NCBI GenBank assembly: GCA_030220185.1
Contig: JASPKZ010007796.1
Coordinates: 1,332,501-1,396,500 of the forward strand
DNA from: Diploptera punctata
Taxonomy: Eukaryota; Arthropoda; Insecta; Blattodea; Blaberidae
Length of the DNA stretch: 64,000 bases
Reading direction: 5' to 3'
Of the stretch, positions 1 to 10,477 are shown one piece after another. The translations under genes were made by a program, and so were the position numbers. Below the pieces are notes generated by a model that was given only the letters and a program-made list of their open reading frames with translations, was not told where the DNA came from and did not search any database. Within the stretch, counting starts at the first letter, position 1. The number at the start of each line of letters is the position of its first letter.

Positions 1-379
1 AAAAAATTAAACACATCAAACTGTATATTATAACCAAAATTATAGGTTATTAATTTATTTTTTAGTAAACAACTCGGTAAAATCATTATTTAAAAACACA
101 ATTGTCAAATTTGTATTTCGTCTATATCTTTATTTGAAGCACAGCCAAATCTTGTTTCTGCCATTTTGAACATTCAAATATGGCGGCTTTACTGTTTACT
201 CAGTCACTGCAAAATAATGGTCAGACCTGTTCAGAATATTAAAAAGGAGGAGCCTTCTTTAATATGATAATCATAACACTGATAAATATTTCGTGAAACA
301 CGACTCTGATTGGTTGTAAAACAGAAATCATTGAAACGTGATTGGTCATTGATTCCCATTTGGGGCATGAGTTAAATAG
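1..379 (-). repeat. Family A interspersed repeat, copy E (partial)
   Basis: This stretch matches, in reverse orientation, the first half of an unclassified 0.7-0.75 kb repeat seen six times in the window. Shared marks are two CCAAT-type motifs (read on the minus strand), the text around CAGTGACTGA, and the terminal GAGTTAAATAG followed by TCA. The window edge cuts the other end. No coding capacity is seen. It is non-coding repeat DNA of unknown class; see copy D for the best boundaries. Confidence 0.75.
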
Positions 380-454
380 TCACCCATATCTACCTCCTTC
401 ACGAGTTGGATTTTTAGATCGTTATGGTCTGGTATTAGCAGTCTCTCTATGTAC

Positions 455-545
455 ACTCTTATTGAGTAATACCAACAAATTAGGGCTGAAGATAAACGTC
501 AATAAAACCAAATATATTGTCGCACACAAACATTTACACTTTTGA
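455..545 (+). pseudogene. LINE group 1 reverse transcriptase fragment
   Basis: An open stretch reads LLSNTNKLGLKINVNKTKY, closely matching the segment just after the YADD box in the longer group 1 copies at 16.3 kb and 59.9 kb. The frame stops after about 28 residues. It is a short remnant of a non-LTR retrotransposon reverse transcriptase and cannot function. Confidence 0.7.
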
Positions 546-641
546 TAATCATGTTTGAACACCGTTGAGGTTAAAATTTTCAATTTTAATAATATTTTAT
601 TTATATTAATATTGGGAAGTAAACGTTATGAAGTTATATCA

Positions 642-1222
642 TTAATAGTGAGTGGAGAACATATTTTTAACGACTCACCTCATATAATTTCAAATTTCTT
701 TGATACCTGTGGTTTCAGACAATATCTTGTCCCTCTTCAGTCATGGCTTCCACTGATGAAATTCTCTGGTTGTTGATTTCTTTAAGGACATCACCTCTTG
801 TGCTGCCATATTTGGTAGGGATTACAAACTTCGTAATTAAATTTTTATCCACCGGAATATCGAAGTTCATAGATCGATATTTATTCTTCTGAATTAATAT
901 CTTTTCCCAAATTGCCAATTCCAACAATTGGATAAACCATTGGAATTGACAATTTGGGAAAATATGTTCATTCAGAAGAATAAATATCGATCTATGAACT
1001 TCCATATTCCGGTGGATAAAAATTTAATTACGAAGTTTGTAATCCCTACCAAAGATGGCAGCACAAGAGGTGATGTCCTTAGAGAAATCAACAACCAGAG
1101 AATTTCATCAGTGGAAGCCATGACTGAAGAGGGACAAGATATTGTCTGAAACCGCAGGTATCAAAGAAATTTGAAATTATATGAGGTGAGGCGATAAAAA
1201 TATGTTCTCCACTCACTATTAA
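642..1222. repeat. Long inverted repeat (283-bp arms, 15-bp loop)
   Basis: Bases 642-924 and 940-1222 are reverse complements of equal length with only scattered substitutions and no indels. The spacer is 925-939. The right arm (928-1149, +) reads an open frame with VDKNLITKFVIPTK and ending EEGQDIV; the left arm encodes the same peptide on the minus strand with Y for D and K for R changes. I do not recognise the peptide. A transcript would fold into a long near-perfect hairpin. It could be a foldback element or an inverted duplication of a transposon piece. No convincing target duplication is visible. Confidence 0.85.
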
Positions 1223-1424
1223 ACATTTATTAATATATATCCTCAACTATAACAACTTCTGTTATAATCCTCCTCACACTATTAAATAATTTAGAATAGA
1301 TTTTTATTTTATTTAGCCTGGTGGTGTTAAGGCCATGTGGCCTTCTCTTCCACTCACCAGGACAAACATATGTTACATTTAAATTCAAAAATTCAATAAT
1401 AGTACATACTGAACAATTAATTAC

Positions 1425-1600
1425 ACTGGTCAACATGATTTTTGTCTCATGAGTACCAAAAGGTGTACTTAATGCAGTTTTTTTATCGTGTTTTCAAATA
1501 TGTTTTCGGAATTTCTCCATCACCCTCAGTTTTTTATTTCAATTTCAATTAATGGATTAAAATAATATTTTTTTATAAACGTTTTTTCGTCCATTTGTCC
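1425..1600 (+). repeat. Dispersed repeat R, copy 1
   Basis: This matches 28777-28945 with shared runs such as TCGTGTTTTCAAATATGT and AACGTTTTTTCGTCCAT. Its class is unknown. The second copy is split by a LINE insertion. The rest of 1223-1626 shows no feature I recognise. Confidence 0.65.
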
Positions 1601-1626
1601 ATTGTAAAATAAAACAAAATGAGCTA

Positions 1627-1764
1627 ACTCAGGAGATTTCAGCTATGGAAAAGAGATATCAAGGCAAATGGAATCCTAATATGCTGGCCGATTATTGTTG
1701 GACCATCAAGAGGGATGCTCCACAGGCGAAGTATAGCAGAAAATCGTCATTTCTTACTTTCTAG
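1627..1764 (+). pseudogene. 3' fragment of a multicopy arthropod protein-like sequence
   Basis: The frame reads ISAMEKRYQGKWNPNMLADY and then CWTIKRDAPQAKYSRKSS to a stop at 1762-1764. A longer, broken relative at 45206-45668 ends with the same pattern (MERRYQGKWN, MLADYC). I recall this C-terminus from a multicopy arthropod family of unknown function often found among transposons, but I cannot confirm it without a search. Only about 45 codons remain and no start or upstream exon is seen, so this is a dead fragment or retrocopy tail. Confidence 0.65.
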
Positions 1765-2401
1765 GTGAATCCGAATGTTCGAAAATTATTGTGTAGTGAC
1801 GAATGTAGAAGGTATTAAAGTGTTTGAAATTATAAATGCCTGTCTCTCGGAAACCTTGCGCGATGGAGAAAAACCGATATCATATTTGAGTTCAGGAGGA
1901 AAAATACTATCAGAATCACATATTTTTCTTTCTGAAGGAAAAAAAATAAAGTTTCTTTTTTGTTGCACAGTGTTATCTGTCAAACTGAACAATAATGTCT
2001 GATAATAAAATAAAATTAAATACAATTAAAATTAAACTAATGAAAGAATGTATACTCAAATGAATAACAGCTCGAATCTACTATATATGAAAAGAAAAAA
2101 AAACACACAAAGAAAGTAATAAACTATAATGAGTTAATCTATCGCTTATTATACAAGGCATTAGGTAATTATATTAACAAATCTTAATACTATTTTTATT
2201 AAATAATGAAAAAACAATTATGAATTGTTAAAAAGGTAATATTGGTGAATTGTTTCTCAGTACCATAAGAATTCCTGAGGATGAAGCATGTCTTTGAAAA
2301 ACCTTGAATTTTAAAACTGTGACTTCTGTTATAGTTGAGAATTTTTGTTTTATAAGTTTTTTTTAATTTACATAGATTTTTTAAACACCATGGCGCCACA
2401 A
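1765..2401. other. No recognised feature
   Basis: AT-rich sequence with only short open frames on both strands that overlap each other. I see no domain, repeat match or structural RNA signal. Confidence 0.5.
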
Positions 2402-2722
2402 GTTTAAGGTCCTTGGCCTACCAGCCGGTTGCTGGCCTCACATCTACATGTGTTAATCACAGAGGTAGAGGATCGTCTGCCAATGAAGGGATGTCATGTG
2501 GTCAGCGTGTCAGGTCCACCAGACGTTATAAGCTTATTTTCTCAACCTGAAGTCGCTATTTAATTAGCTACCCAAATGCCTCACGATGTGGGTGGGCACC
2601 GGTCCCATACTGGCAGAAATTCCATGAGAAAATTTCTTCATCCATGGAGACCCGAACCAGCTCAAGTCCCGTAGCTCTGCGCCAAGGCTTCTTCCCTTAA
2701 CCACTCGGCCACGGCGCGCGAC
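2402..2722 (-). mobile_element. SINE-B (tRNA-Ser/Leu-like head)
   Basis: Read on the minus strand, the element starts with a tRNA-like head: box A is TGGCCGAGTGG and box B is GGTTCGGGTCTCC. The body runs to GGCCAGCAACCGGCTGGTAG. It matches the second copy at 20950-21298, whose ends are fixed by a 16-bp target duplication. The GTGGCCGAGTGGTTAAGG start suggests a class II tRNA ancestor. The head end abuts a LINE group 1 fragment. Confidence 0.85.
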
Positions 2723-2723
2723 T

Positions 2724-3345
2724 ACACATAGAAGTACGGTATATTATATAATGGAAATTGACAGCTAATGGCAAATGAGAGGAAATTTTGAGGAAGTGGC
2801 TGAATTCAAACGCCGAGGAACAATAATCACAAATAGGAATGAGATGCACAAGGAAATTAAACATAGGCTCAATTCTGGAAATGCGTGCTATTATGCATTG
2901 CAGAGACTTTTGACGTCCCAACTCCTTTCAAAAAACGTTAAACTGAGAATATATAAAGTAGGCCTATTATTCTCCCAGATACAATGTATGGGGGATATGC
3001 TTGCAGCATAGTGGTTAAGGCAAAACGCTACAAATGGGATGTTCGACGGTTCGAGTCCCCGTGCGGTAAAGATTTTTATACTGACACAAACCTTCTGGTG
3101 GCACCATGATCCCTGAGTCGACTCAGCCTCTATTGAAAATGAGTGTCAGACGCTTGTTCTGGGAGTCACGCAGGACTGACATCAACTGCCGATTGTTTAG
3201 AAAAAGTGGGAGCCTTAACTCTTACTTCCACAAGGGTCTCTATGGCCTGTAGTGGGATCACTTTATCTGCATCTTTACATTATATGGATGCGGAACATGA
3301 TCTCGTACTTTAAGGGAGGAGAAAAAATAAGAATATTTGAGAATA
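2724..3345 (+). pseudogene. LINE group 1 fragment split by a SINE
   Basis: Bases 2724-2990 read NFEEVAEF, TIITNRNEMHKEIKHRLNSG and QLLSKNVKLRIYK, the RT thumb region of group 1. The frame then meets a SINE-A copy at about 2991-3274 and resumes at 3275 with LYGCGT and LREEKKIRIFENK. Substitutions (for example a stop where WT is expected) show it is inactive. It is part of the C-terminal half of an RTE- or jockey-like non-LTR polyprotein; the clade is not certain. Confidence 0.8.
2991..3262 (+). mobile_element. SINE-A copy inside LINE group 1
   Basis: The head contains AGCATAGTGGTTAAGG (box A) and GGTTCGAGTCCCCG (box B), followed by a body matching the other SINE-A copies (for example TTCTGGTGGCACCATG and GAGTCGACTCAGCCTCT). 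It is more diverged than the 18.7 kb copy. The LINE text resumes directly after it. Confidence 0.8.
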
Positions 3346-4012
3346 AAACAATATTACAATACAAAATTATGTACTATCTTATAGGTGAATCTCTTCAACT
3401 TCTTAAAATACACCGTGTTCCAAAATGATGGACGAGTATTTATGTAGTTGGTATAGCTTTACAAACGAAATTGGATGCGTGATTATTTGCTATAATGAAA
3501 GAAAAGCTGTGAAAGTTTCATGTCCTGTAAGCAGTAATTTGTTTCTTGTCATTATTACGTCGTAAGCGTTAAATTTGTGAAGCCATTCTGTATGTTGCAA
3601 TTTGCGAGGTCTGGTTCCATTGTTGCAGTGCAGCGAGCTTTCTGACGGCAATTTGGAATTGATCCTCCGACAGATAAAATTATCCGCCGAGGATATAAAC
3701 GGTTAGAAACAACTAGATTTATCTGTAAAAGGAAAAGTCCATAGCAAAAATTATACCTAAATTACCGAATGCTTCTTTTTTTCCTCTCTCGTGACAAATA
3801 ATATGGGAAATTATTCCAAAGCCGGGAAGAATTAAAATGTATACTTCTGGGTGACCAATAAATCAAAACAAATGTTGATATAGAATAGGATCCCCTCCTC
3901 CTGCAGGATCAAAAAAAGATGTATTTAAATTTCGGTCTGTTAATAGTATTGTAAGGACGTTCACGAACACCAAACGACGCGTCGGTCCGGATGACATGAC
4001 ACATTCCCACAC

Positions 4013-4240
4013 CCTCCACGGTCTCCCGATCTCACACCCTGTGATTTCTTCCTATGGGGGTATGTGAAGAGCCATCTGTACGTACCACCACTTGCGGTCG
4101 ACCTTCCAGACTTGAGAAGAAGGATTGTTGCTGCTGTTGAATCAATTACTCCATATATGCTGACCAAGGTTTGGGAGGAATTCGACTATCGGCTAGATGT
4201 GTGCCTTGTGACGAAAGGTGCTCACATCGAACACTTATAA
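4013..4240 (+). pseudogene. Mariner-like transposase C-terminal fragment
   Basis: The frame reads [20 protein letters not shown], the motif holding the third catalytic Asp of mariner transposases, and runs to KGAHIEHL and a stop at 4238-4240. Upstream, [12 protein letters not shown] lies in a different frame, so at least one frameshift separates the halves. The wording resembles the DD41D derivative at 32.3 kb (PPRSPDLNPLDFYVWGHLKS), suggesting related elements. Confidence 0.85.
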
Positions 4241-4317
4241 AGTATGTTATGAAATTTATATAATAAATTTGGGAATTTTTAACATTATGATATTTTATTA
4301 ACAATAATTAAATTAAT

Positions 4318-4801
4318 CGTGAATTCTTCATACCTCATACTTCTCTGTTTATTCAAACACATCACTGCAGTATCAGCGCCCACCATCACCCATCCTCAGC
4401 TGTTTTCATGACTGTCAATTTTTTCTTTTGCCGGTAATTATCCAAACTGCCATCTGGTGTTCTTTTGAAGAAATTATTTTCTAAATTGCCATCTGGTATT
4501 CTTTTGAAGGAATTATTTTCTAAACTGCCATCTGGTGTTCTATTGAAGGAATTCTTTTCTAAACTGCCATCTGATGTTCTTTTGAAGGCAGTTTAGGAAA
4601 TTATTTCCTTCAAAAGAACACCAGATGGCAGTTTAGAAAATAATTCCTTCGAAAGAACACCAGATGGCAGTTTGGATAATTACCGGCAAAAGAAAAAATT
4701 GACAGTCGAGATAACAGCTGAGGTTGGTGACAATGGTCGCTGATACTGCAGTGCTGTGTAAAAAAAACATAGAAGTGTGAGGTAAGAAGAATTCACGATT
4801 C
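4318..4801. repeat. Foldback block with internal tandem repeats
   Basis: The left part begins CGTGAATTCTTCATACCTCA and the right part ends with its imperfect reverse complement, GAGGTAAGAAGAATTCACG. Between them, AACTGCCATCTGGTGTTCTT with a TTGAAGGAATTATTTTCT spacer recurs about every 41 bp, four times on the left arm and twice or more in inverse on the right. It lies inside the mariner-like element, so it is a nested foldback insertion or an internal rearrangement. Confidence 0.75.
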
Positions 4802-4954
4802 ATTTATTTATTATGTGTTATCAAAACTCGAAGAGTTTCTCTTTAATCCCATGTAACTTCTGTTCTTTATATATATATATATATATATATATGAAATGTA
4901 ACGGAAATTCAATAACTTTTTACCTTTCCCTATCATTTTGGAACACCCTGTGTA

Positions 4955-5639
4955 TTAATAGGGACTAGTCCCTTCATAACTGATTCGGGGAGGACCTCCA
5001 TGTCCTTGTCTGGTCAGATAATACATGTGTGATCCATAGTTTAAACAGATAGTGTTACTCTAAGGCCAGGGTGGCACGTGTCATGTAATTGTACCTATAA
5101 GTTGAGAGGTAAAACTATTTCAATGGAATAGAATGGAATGTTTGATCGTGTGGGTTATTGATATTGCTTTTTAGTTTTTTTTAATAGGGTCATTCGTCTT
5201 TGAGTTCTGCATTAATGATTTGTGGTGATAAAGATATGGATTTATGGACACTAAATCTGATCTAGCACGCGTGTAGAGAGGGGTAATAGAGCTGTTATTG
5301 ATATATAATGCGTGCTGTGGTGAGTTTATTATTCCCAGTTACGTGAGCTCATGATTGCATCATGGCGAGGCAGAAAGCAGGGTACACATCCCCTGAGATA
5401 GGCGTCGCCTGTGTTACGACAAGAGTTCATGCAATTGATAATTATCTACTGTGCGTAAACTCGCACGCCAGGTTCATCCGTACTTGTTGGTAGTACATTC
5501 TGCATTTGTTCTTTACCCAACTTTCATATACGACGAAACATTGGGACTATATAAACATTGGGGCTATATACTAAGGCATTCGATAAGCGATGAAATATTT
5601 ATTTTGGTTACTTTTGAAATTACGTACTTCATTTATATT
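4955..5639. other. No recognised feature
   Basis: Apart from short overlapping open frames nothing is recognised here. A (TA)n run lies just inside the upstream mariner-like element (about 4868-4892). Confidence 0.45.
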
Positions 5640-5878
5640 CTTCTCTTGTCAAGTCAAATGTACGTTGCCAAATCCTTGGAAGTCGACGAACTCCATTTGC
5701 AGCACCATTTCTAGATATCTCTATCATCTGATCGATCTTGAGTTTTCTGGATATCAACTCTCGATTGAAATCGAATACCTCGCAGATGTTTCTTTGATTT
5801 CTTGAGAATACTTTATAGTCATAATGGATCATGTTAGGTGAATTTGGTGGATGTTCGAGTACTTCCCAATTCCATCTT
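5640..5878 (-). pseudogene. Mariner-like transposase C-terminal remnant (second lineage)
   Basis: On the minus strand the text reads WNWEVLEHPPNSPNM then IHYDYKVFSRNQR and NGVRRLPRIWQRTFD. The PPxSPxxxxxDYxxF pattern is the third catalytic Asp region of mariner transposases, here altered (SPNM for SPDL). It differs clearly from the 4013 and 32.3 kb fragments, so it is another mariner lineage. No terminal repeats were found. Confidence 0.65.
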
Positions 5879-5977
5879 CTAAAGAAATTCTACTGAACAT
5901 CTTTTTATGGCGGTATTACATACTACGAGTGAGAAACAGTGAATATATTCATAAATATTAGTAAAGTAATAAGTAAA

Positions 5978-6213
5978 GGGCTCCCACTTTTTCTTGACAA
6001 TCGGCACTTGATGTCAGCCGGGTTGTCAGCCCTGCGTGACGGCCGCCTTTACCCCAGAACAAGCGTCTGGTACTCATTTCAGTTAGAGGCTGAGTCGACC
6101 CCAGGGCCGCCAGAAGGTTTGGGTCAGTTTAAAAATCCTGACCCCACCGGGACTCGAACCCTCGACCTTCCGGCTTGTAGCGCAGTGCCTTAACCACTAC
6201 GCTACGGCGTGCC
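5978..6213 (-). mobile_element. SINE-A copy
   Basis: Minus-strand head: GGGGCACGCCGTAGCGTAGT, with box A TAGCGTAGTGG and box B GGTTCGAGTCC, then the SINE-A body. It lies just before a LINE group 1 fragment that starts in mid-frame. A run of the encoded text on the plus strand gives a long spurious open frame. Confidence 0.88.
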
Positions 6214-6214
6214 C

Positions 6215-6650
6215 CATATATATAATGTAATTATATTATATGGGTGCGAAACATGGACTCTCACTGTAAGGAAGGAGAGAAAAAAAAAACGAGTATTTGA
6301 GAATATAGTTCGTAGGAATTTTTTTTTTTTGAACGAAAGAGAAACGAACAGACAGGCGACATGCTCTTTTTAGGAAACCAGATATAATAAGAACAGTTAA
6401 GTCTCGTAGACTGGGATGGGCAGTACAAGTGACACAAATGTAGATTGGTAGATGAGCATGGAAGCGTCTTGTAGGAAAACAAGAGGGAAAACGCCCAGTT
6501 GGTATACCAAGAATAATATTAACAATGATTTGCGGGAAATAGATTATACAGGGAATGATTGGAAAACATTAGCTCAGGATAGGGACGCATGGGAAGCTTA
6601 TGTCCGCGCGGCCCTAAACCTACGCGTTCGGTAGCACCAGTGAGTTAGTC
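6215..6650 (+). pseudogene. LINE group 1 C-terminal fragment with 3' end
   Basis: The text begins at LYGCETWTL and continues through KPDIIRTVKSRRL, GRPxxxxNINNDLREIDYTGN and DWKTLAQDRDAWEAYVRAAL to NLRVR and a stop, then CCAGTGAGTTAGT. Two homopolymer expansions and several stops break it. The 3' UTR is very short and ends in the AGTT tail typical of this group. Confidence 0.8.
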
Positions 6651-6924
6651 TAGAATCATCTGACATTTCCCAGAAATAATGTTTTAATCACGCTTTGTGT
6701 GAAATTAGATATTGGCAACATGATTTGACACGGATGTTTAGAAATGGATGAATTATTGTAGAGACCGTGATTCAATGCACGGTTTACACGTATTAACATT
6801 ATTAAAACATGTGACATACTGTGATTCAGTAATGTGGAAATTGTTCAACAGGCGTTAGTATTATCCAAATGTGAGTATTTATAACATTATTACTGATATA
6901 TCAGTGACACTAGAAATACATTAT
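6651..6924. other. No recognised feature
   Basis: AT-rich sequence between two LINE group 1 fragments; no domain or repeat family recognised. Confidence 0.4.
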
Positions 6925-7130
6925 ACGTATAATGGATATTGACAGCCAAAGGTAAATGAGGGAAGTTTTGAAGTGGCTGAATTCAAGTACTTAGGAACAA
7001 TAATCACAAACAGGAATGAGATGCACAAAGAAATTAAACATAAGCTCAATTCTGGAAATGCGTGCTATTATGCATTACAGAGACTCTTGATGTCCCAACT
7101 CCTTTCAAAAAACGTTAAACTCAAAATATG

Positions 7131-7540
7131 TATTTTTATATTGTAAGCCCATGTTTTCCCTTTACAGAGATTTAGGCGCTCTTCCCCTATAGGGAAGAAT
7201 TTGAACCATACTAATTTAGTTACACTTGTTTTCGTATATGTCATTTTGAGTGGTCCGTGGTCAGCGTTCCGCCTCATACTGACATCTAGGAAACCAGGGT
7301 AGTACTAGGACGGGAAAATTCGGTAAATTATGCTTAGGTGCCTTTCCATTCAGGCTTAAGGATTTTTTACGAGCCTCAAAATCTTCAGACTAGGGACCCA
7401 CGGCTTGAAATCCCTCCCGGAGGACTTGCTCCTTGGATTTTTTCCGTCCTAAACAATCCATCGACCCCGGTCGGGTTTGAACCTGCGGCCCTCGAAACCA
7501 GAGGCAAAGAGGATAAGCACTAGTCCACCGCGGCCGACTG
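7131..7540 (-). mobile_element. SINE-C (tRNA-like head) inside LINE
   Basis: The minus-strand head begins TCGGCCGCGGTGGACTAGTG; box A is TGGACTAGTGG and box B is GGTTCAAACCC. The body matches the copies at 46.1 and 47.0 kb, ending near ACATGGGCTTACAATA. It is flanked by the 13-bp near-duplicate of the LINE target. Confidence 0.85.
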
Positions 7541-7649
7541 AAACTATGTAAAACTATTATTCTCCCAGTTTTATGGATGTGAAACATGGACTCTTTCTTT
7601 AAGGGAAGAAAGGAGATTACGAGATTTGAGAATAAAGTTTTCTTTTTGT

Positions 7650-8044
7650 TGAGGATTTTCTGTACATTACGTTAGTTATCCTTCAGCCTAAATGTGTTTT
7701 GCTCCGTCACAAATTTCTATCCTCAGCATCTTCTTCTTTGAGGTCTCTGCTGATTATATTTCTTCTCACTTCGTCCATCCACTCTTTCCTGGGTTTCCCT
7801 CTCCTCCTCCTGCTTTCAGCATTTCAATCCATCATCATTCTTGGGATGCCATTATTCTCCATCCTCTTCAGATGTCCATACCATTTCAATCTTCGTTCTT
7901 CTATTACTTCTATAATATTATATTTAACGTTCATTATATATTTAATTTTTTGGTTCGGAATTATATCCTTTCTTGATTTTCTTGATGTCCTTCGCCAAAA
8001 ATCCATCTCTGCTGTAATTTTTTTTTTTTTTGCTTGCTGTCTAC
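7650..8044 (-). pseudogene. LINE group 3 C-terminal fragment
   Basis: On the minus strand it reads MDFWRRTSRKSRKD, then EERRLKWYGHLKRMENNGIP and RRRRGKPRKEWMDEVRRN. This matches the pattern of the group 3 copies at 50.1 and 53.1 kb (KRLQWYGHVKRMPEERLPK). It is 5'-truncated, has an internal stop and sits inside an older LINE group 1 copy. Confidence 0.8.
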
Positions 8045-8440
8045 CTAAAGTCCAGGTCTGAGAATACAGTTCTTAGGAAAATGTTTGGACCAAAGAGAGA
8101 TGATGAGACAGGTGAATGGAGAAGTCAACTTAATAGTGAGCTACATGGTCTTTATAAAAAAACATATATAATAAGAACAGTTAAGTCTTGTAGACTGCGA
8201 TGGACAGAACATGTTGCACCTATGAGGAACGAAAGATGTGCATGTAAGCTTGTTGCAGGAAAATCAGAAATAAAACACTCCATTAGTAGATCAAGAATGG
8301 GTTAGGAGAATAGCAATAACAATGATTTGAGAGAAGTAGATTAAATAGGAATGATTAGAAAACGTTACCTCAAGATAATGAGAGCTTACGTTCGCATGGC
8401 CATGAACCTATGGGTTAGACAATGCCAGTGGATTAGTTAG

Positions 8441-9035
8441 TTTTGTATCATTGGCTCGACACAACACTATTTTATAGCTCCTAAAACTTGGGATATTTTA
8501 TTTCCCGTTTCCACGATCCTGAGAGTAATTTTTTAACAAAAAACAAGATATCCAACTCTGCCAGGCAAAATAAAGCTATTATAATTATTACTATTATTAT
8601 TCTTGGTTACTGGTGCATAATTTTGGAACGGAGAATTTAATGGACTTTCATAATAAATATATTTTTCATTTATATTGTTTTACTGAGGTCCATTGTTATC
8701 TTGCAATGTTGTTTTGAAAGTTATGACGTCAACTTCAAACTTCGGCTGTTCACACGAATAGAAGTAAATTATAAAAATTGTGAACAGTGTTAAATTTAAC
8801 ATAATGAAATAAGTGTTCGCACAGCTAACATTGTAACATGAAGTGTCTCAATTTCTTTGAATAATTTATTGGAAGTTCTCACGATTAGGGCGTGTCTGTG
8901 TGTATACATATATCAAAGATAAAAAGCAAACAAGGAAAATATAACTTAATAAAAATACTGCTTGTCAAATTTGCTAGGCGTTCAATTCTAATAGGCTGTT
9001 CGATATATACTTAAAACATACTAAATAAGTATAAA
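8441..9035. other. No recognised feature
   Basis: AT-rich sequence with a short (ATT)n stretch near 8588-8600. No coding or repeat family recognised. Confidence 0.4.
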
Positions 9036-10032
9036 TCTAATATATAAAAATTAATGTTTGTTTGTTTGTTTATTTGTTTCTTCGTACTTCATGCGCGGCC
9101 ATACCGTTGGATTGCGATGGGGGCTTTTTGCAAAATGTTCAGGAGATTCTCGGGATGAACATAGACTATAAGAGAGTTGAGATACTCAACTCCTACACCC
9201 TTAAAAAACACCTTTTGTAATGAAAAACGAAAAAAAAACCTTTTTTTACCCATAAATGGCTTACGCTGTCTAATCCATAACAAATGCATAAAATTAATGT
9301 ACACAGAATTGAATATCTCAAAACCCTCTACAAAAAAGCCCGCGACAGCATATGTTTATCTTTTACAGATAACTCACAATAGCCATTTTTGTCTTTTATT
9401 GATGCCAAGGAGATCGGGATAAGTAGATTCCCGGGTAAGCATGTGTTGCCATACCATTCATCCGATTATCATGGGGCTTTTTGCAAAATATTCAGCATTT
9501 TTGCGAGAGGGTTATAGGTTATAAGAGAGTTTTAATGCTCAAGACCTTCGCCCTTAAAAATCACCTTCTATAGTGAAAAAAACGTGAACAAAGTCGCTAT
9601 TTGTAAGCTTAAATGACTTACGCTGCCTAAACCATGACAAATACACAAAATTATTGTACACAAAAATGAATATCTCAAAAAACTCTACAGAAAAGTCCGC
9701 GACAGCATATGTTTATCTTTTAAGGATAACTCACAATAACCATTTTTGTCTTTCATTGATGTTTAGAAGATCGGGATAAGTAGATTCCCGGGCAAGCATT
9801 AGCAGCACACGGCGGGTATTCTTTTATGGATAACTCAAAATAACGAATTTTGCCTTTCAGCTCATTTATGCCAAGTACATCGGGATGCAACGCCGGGTAA
9901 TCAGCACGGGGTATCTAAAAATAATGACGATATAAATTTATATTTATTTTTCCTATTACTTATTCAACTAAATGCAAAAACACAACATTAACATTTATTT
10001 AGGTGTAGCAGCGCACACCGGGTATTAGCTAG
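9036..10032 (+). mobile_element. Helitron-like non-autonomous element
   Basis: The left end TCTAATATATAAAAATTAAT follows an A and the right end GGGTATTAGCTAG precedes a T, fitting the Helitron rule (5' TC, 3' CTRR, insertion between A and T). Inside are two diverged repeats of about 350 bp (near 9099 and 9451), both with GGGCTTTTTGCAAAAT, and a partial third. No Rep/helicase coding is present. Confidence 0.7.
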
Positions 10033-10065
10033 TGTTCTATAAAATACATAGTTCAGTATCAAAAG

Positions 10066-10122
<57 letters not shown>

Positions 10123-10477
10123 TTCATATTTCAGAACACACAAAAAACATACCATAACATACACATATATTTTGATCGATATTTTGGTTACAGACTCAAT
10201 ATTAGCGACAAACATAAATTGCACTCTCTTTCACTTCTTTTAAAGTTTCTGAGCTCTTATAATTCTAGTTAACTGGCTAATGAAGAAATAAATAGCATTC
10301 ACAAAAACAGAAATATAATCAACTTCATTAAATAATCAATTGAGTTGGTGTTTACTTGATGAAAATCCATATTTATTAATTAAATAAAAATAAAACGTAG
10401 TTTTATTTGATTTTCATATCATTATATAATTCAGTGACAGCAACAATACAACAATATTTATTTATTTTTTTAAATTT
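10033..10477. repeat. (AAT)n microsatellite in unassigned sequence
   Basis: A pure AAT run covers about 10065-10120. It gives a poly-Tyr open frame on the minus strand that is not a gene. The flanks show nothing recognisable. Confidence 0.8.

Larger units (their letters stand above)
3411..4952 (+). mobile_element. Degenerate mariner-like transposon
   Basis: The ends are imperfect inverted repeats: left CACCGTGTTCCAAAATGAT and right (reverse complement) CACAGGGTGTTCCAAAATGA, each flanked by TA. Inside, an N-terminal helix-turn-helix-like fragment reads IVAVQRAF, then QFGIDPPTDKIIRRGYKRL (about 3596-3745), and a C-terminal catalytic fragment lies at 4013-4240. Stops and frameshifts make it inactive. 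A foldback block of about 480 bp follows the transposase stop. It belongs to the Tc1/mariner superfamily. Confidence 0.8.
6925..8440 (+). mobile_element. LINE group 1 copy with two nested insertions
   Basis: Group 1 text lies at 6925-7130 (SFEVAEFKYLGTIITN), 7541-7648 (LREERRLR) and 8045-8440 (VLRKMFGPKRDDETGEW to the 3' tail). A SINE-C splits it at 7131-7540, with approximate duplications of CTSAAAMTATGTA on both sides. A LINE group 3 fragment splits it at 7650-8044, between TGAGAATAAAGTT and TGAGAATACAGTT. The host LINE is therefore older than both guests. Confidence 0.85.

Noticed and set aside
1..379. Family A as a classical LTR retrotransposon end
   Set aside because: It has promoter-like motifs, but the ends are not TG...CA, no paired copies flank a coding core, and the precise insertion at copy D shows no 4-6 bp duplication.
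5939..6193. 84-codon frame as a gene
   Set aside because: It is the antisense of a SINE-A copy, including its tRNA-like head.
7692..8061. Hydrophobic plus-strand frames of 94 and 120 codons as membrane proteins
   Set aside because: They are antisense to a LINE group 3 C-terminal fragment.
10065..10224. Poly-Tyr protein on the minus strand
   Set aside because: Encoded by an AAT microsatellite.
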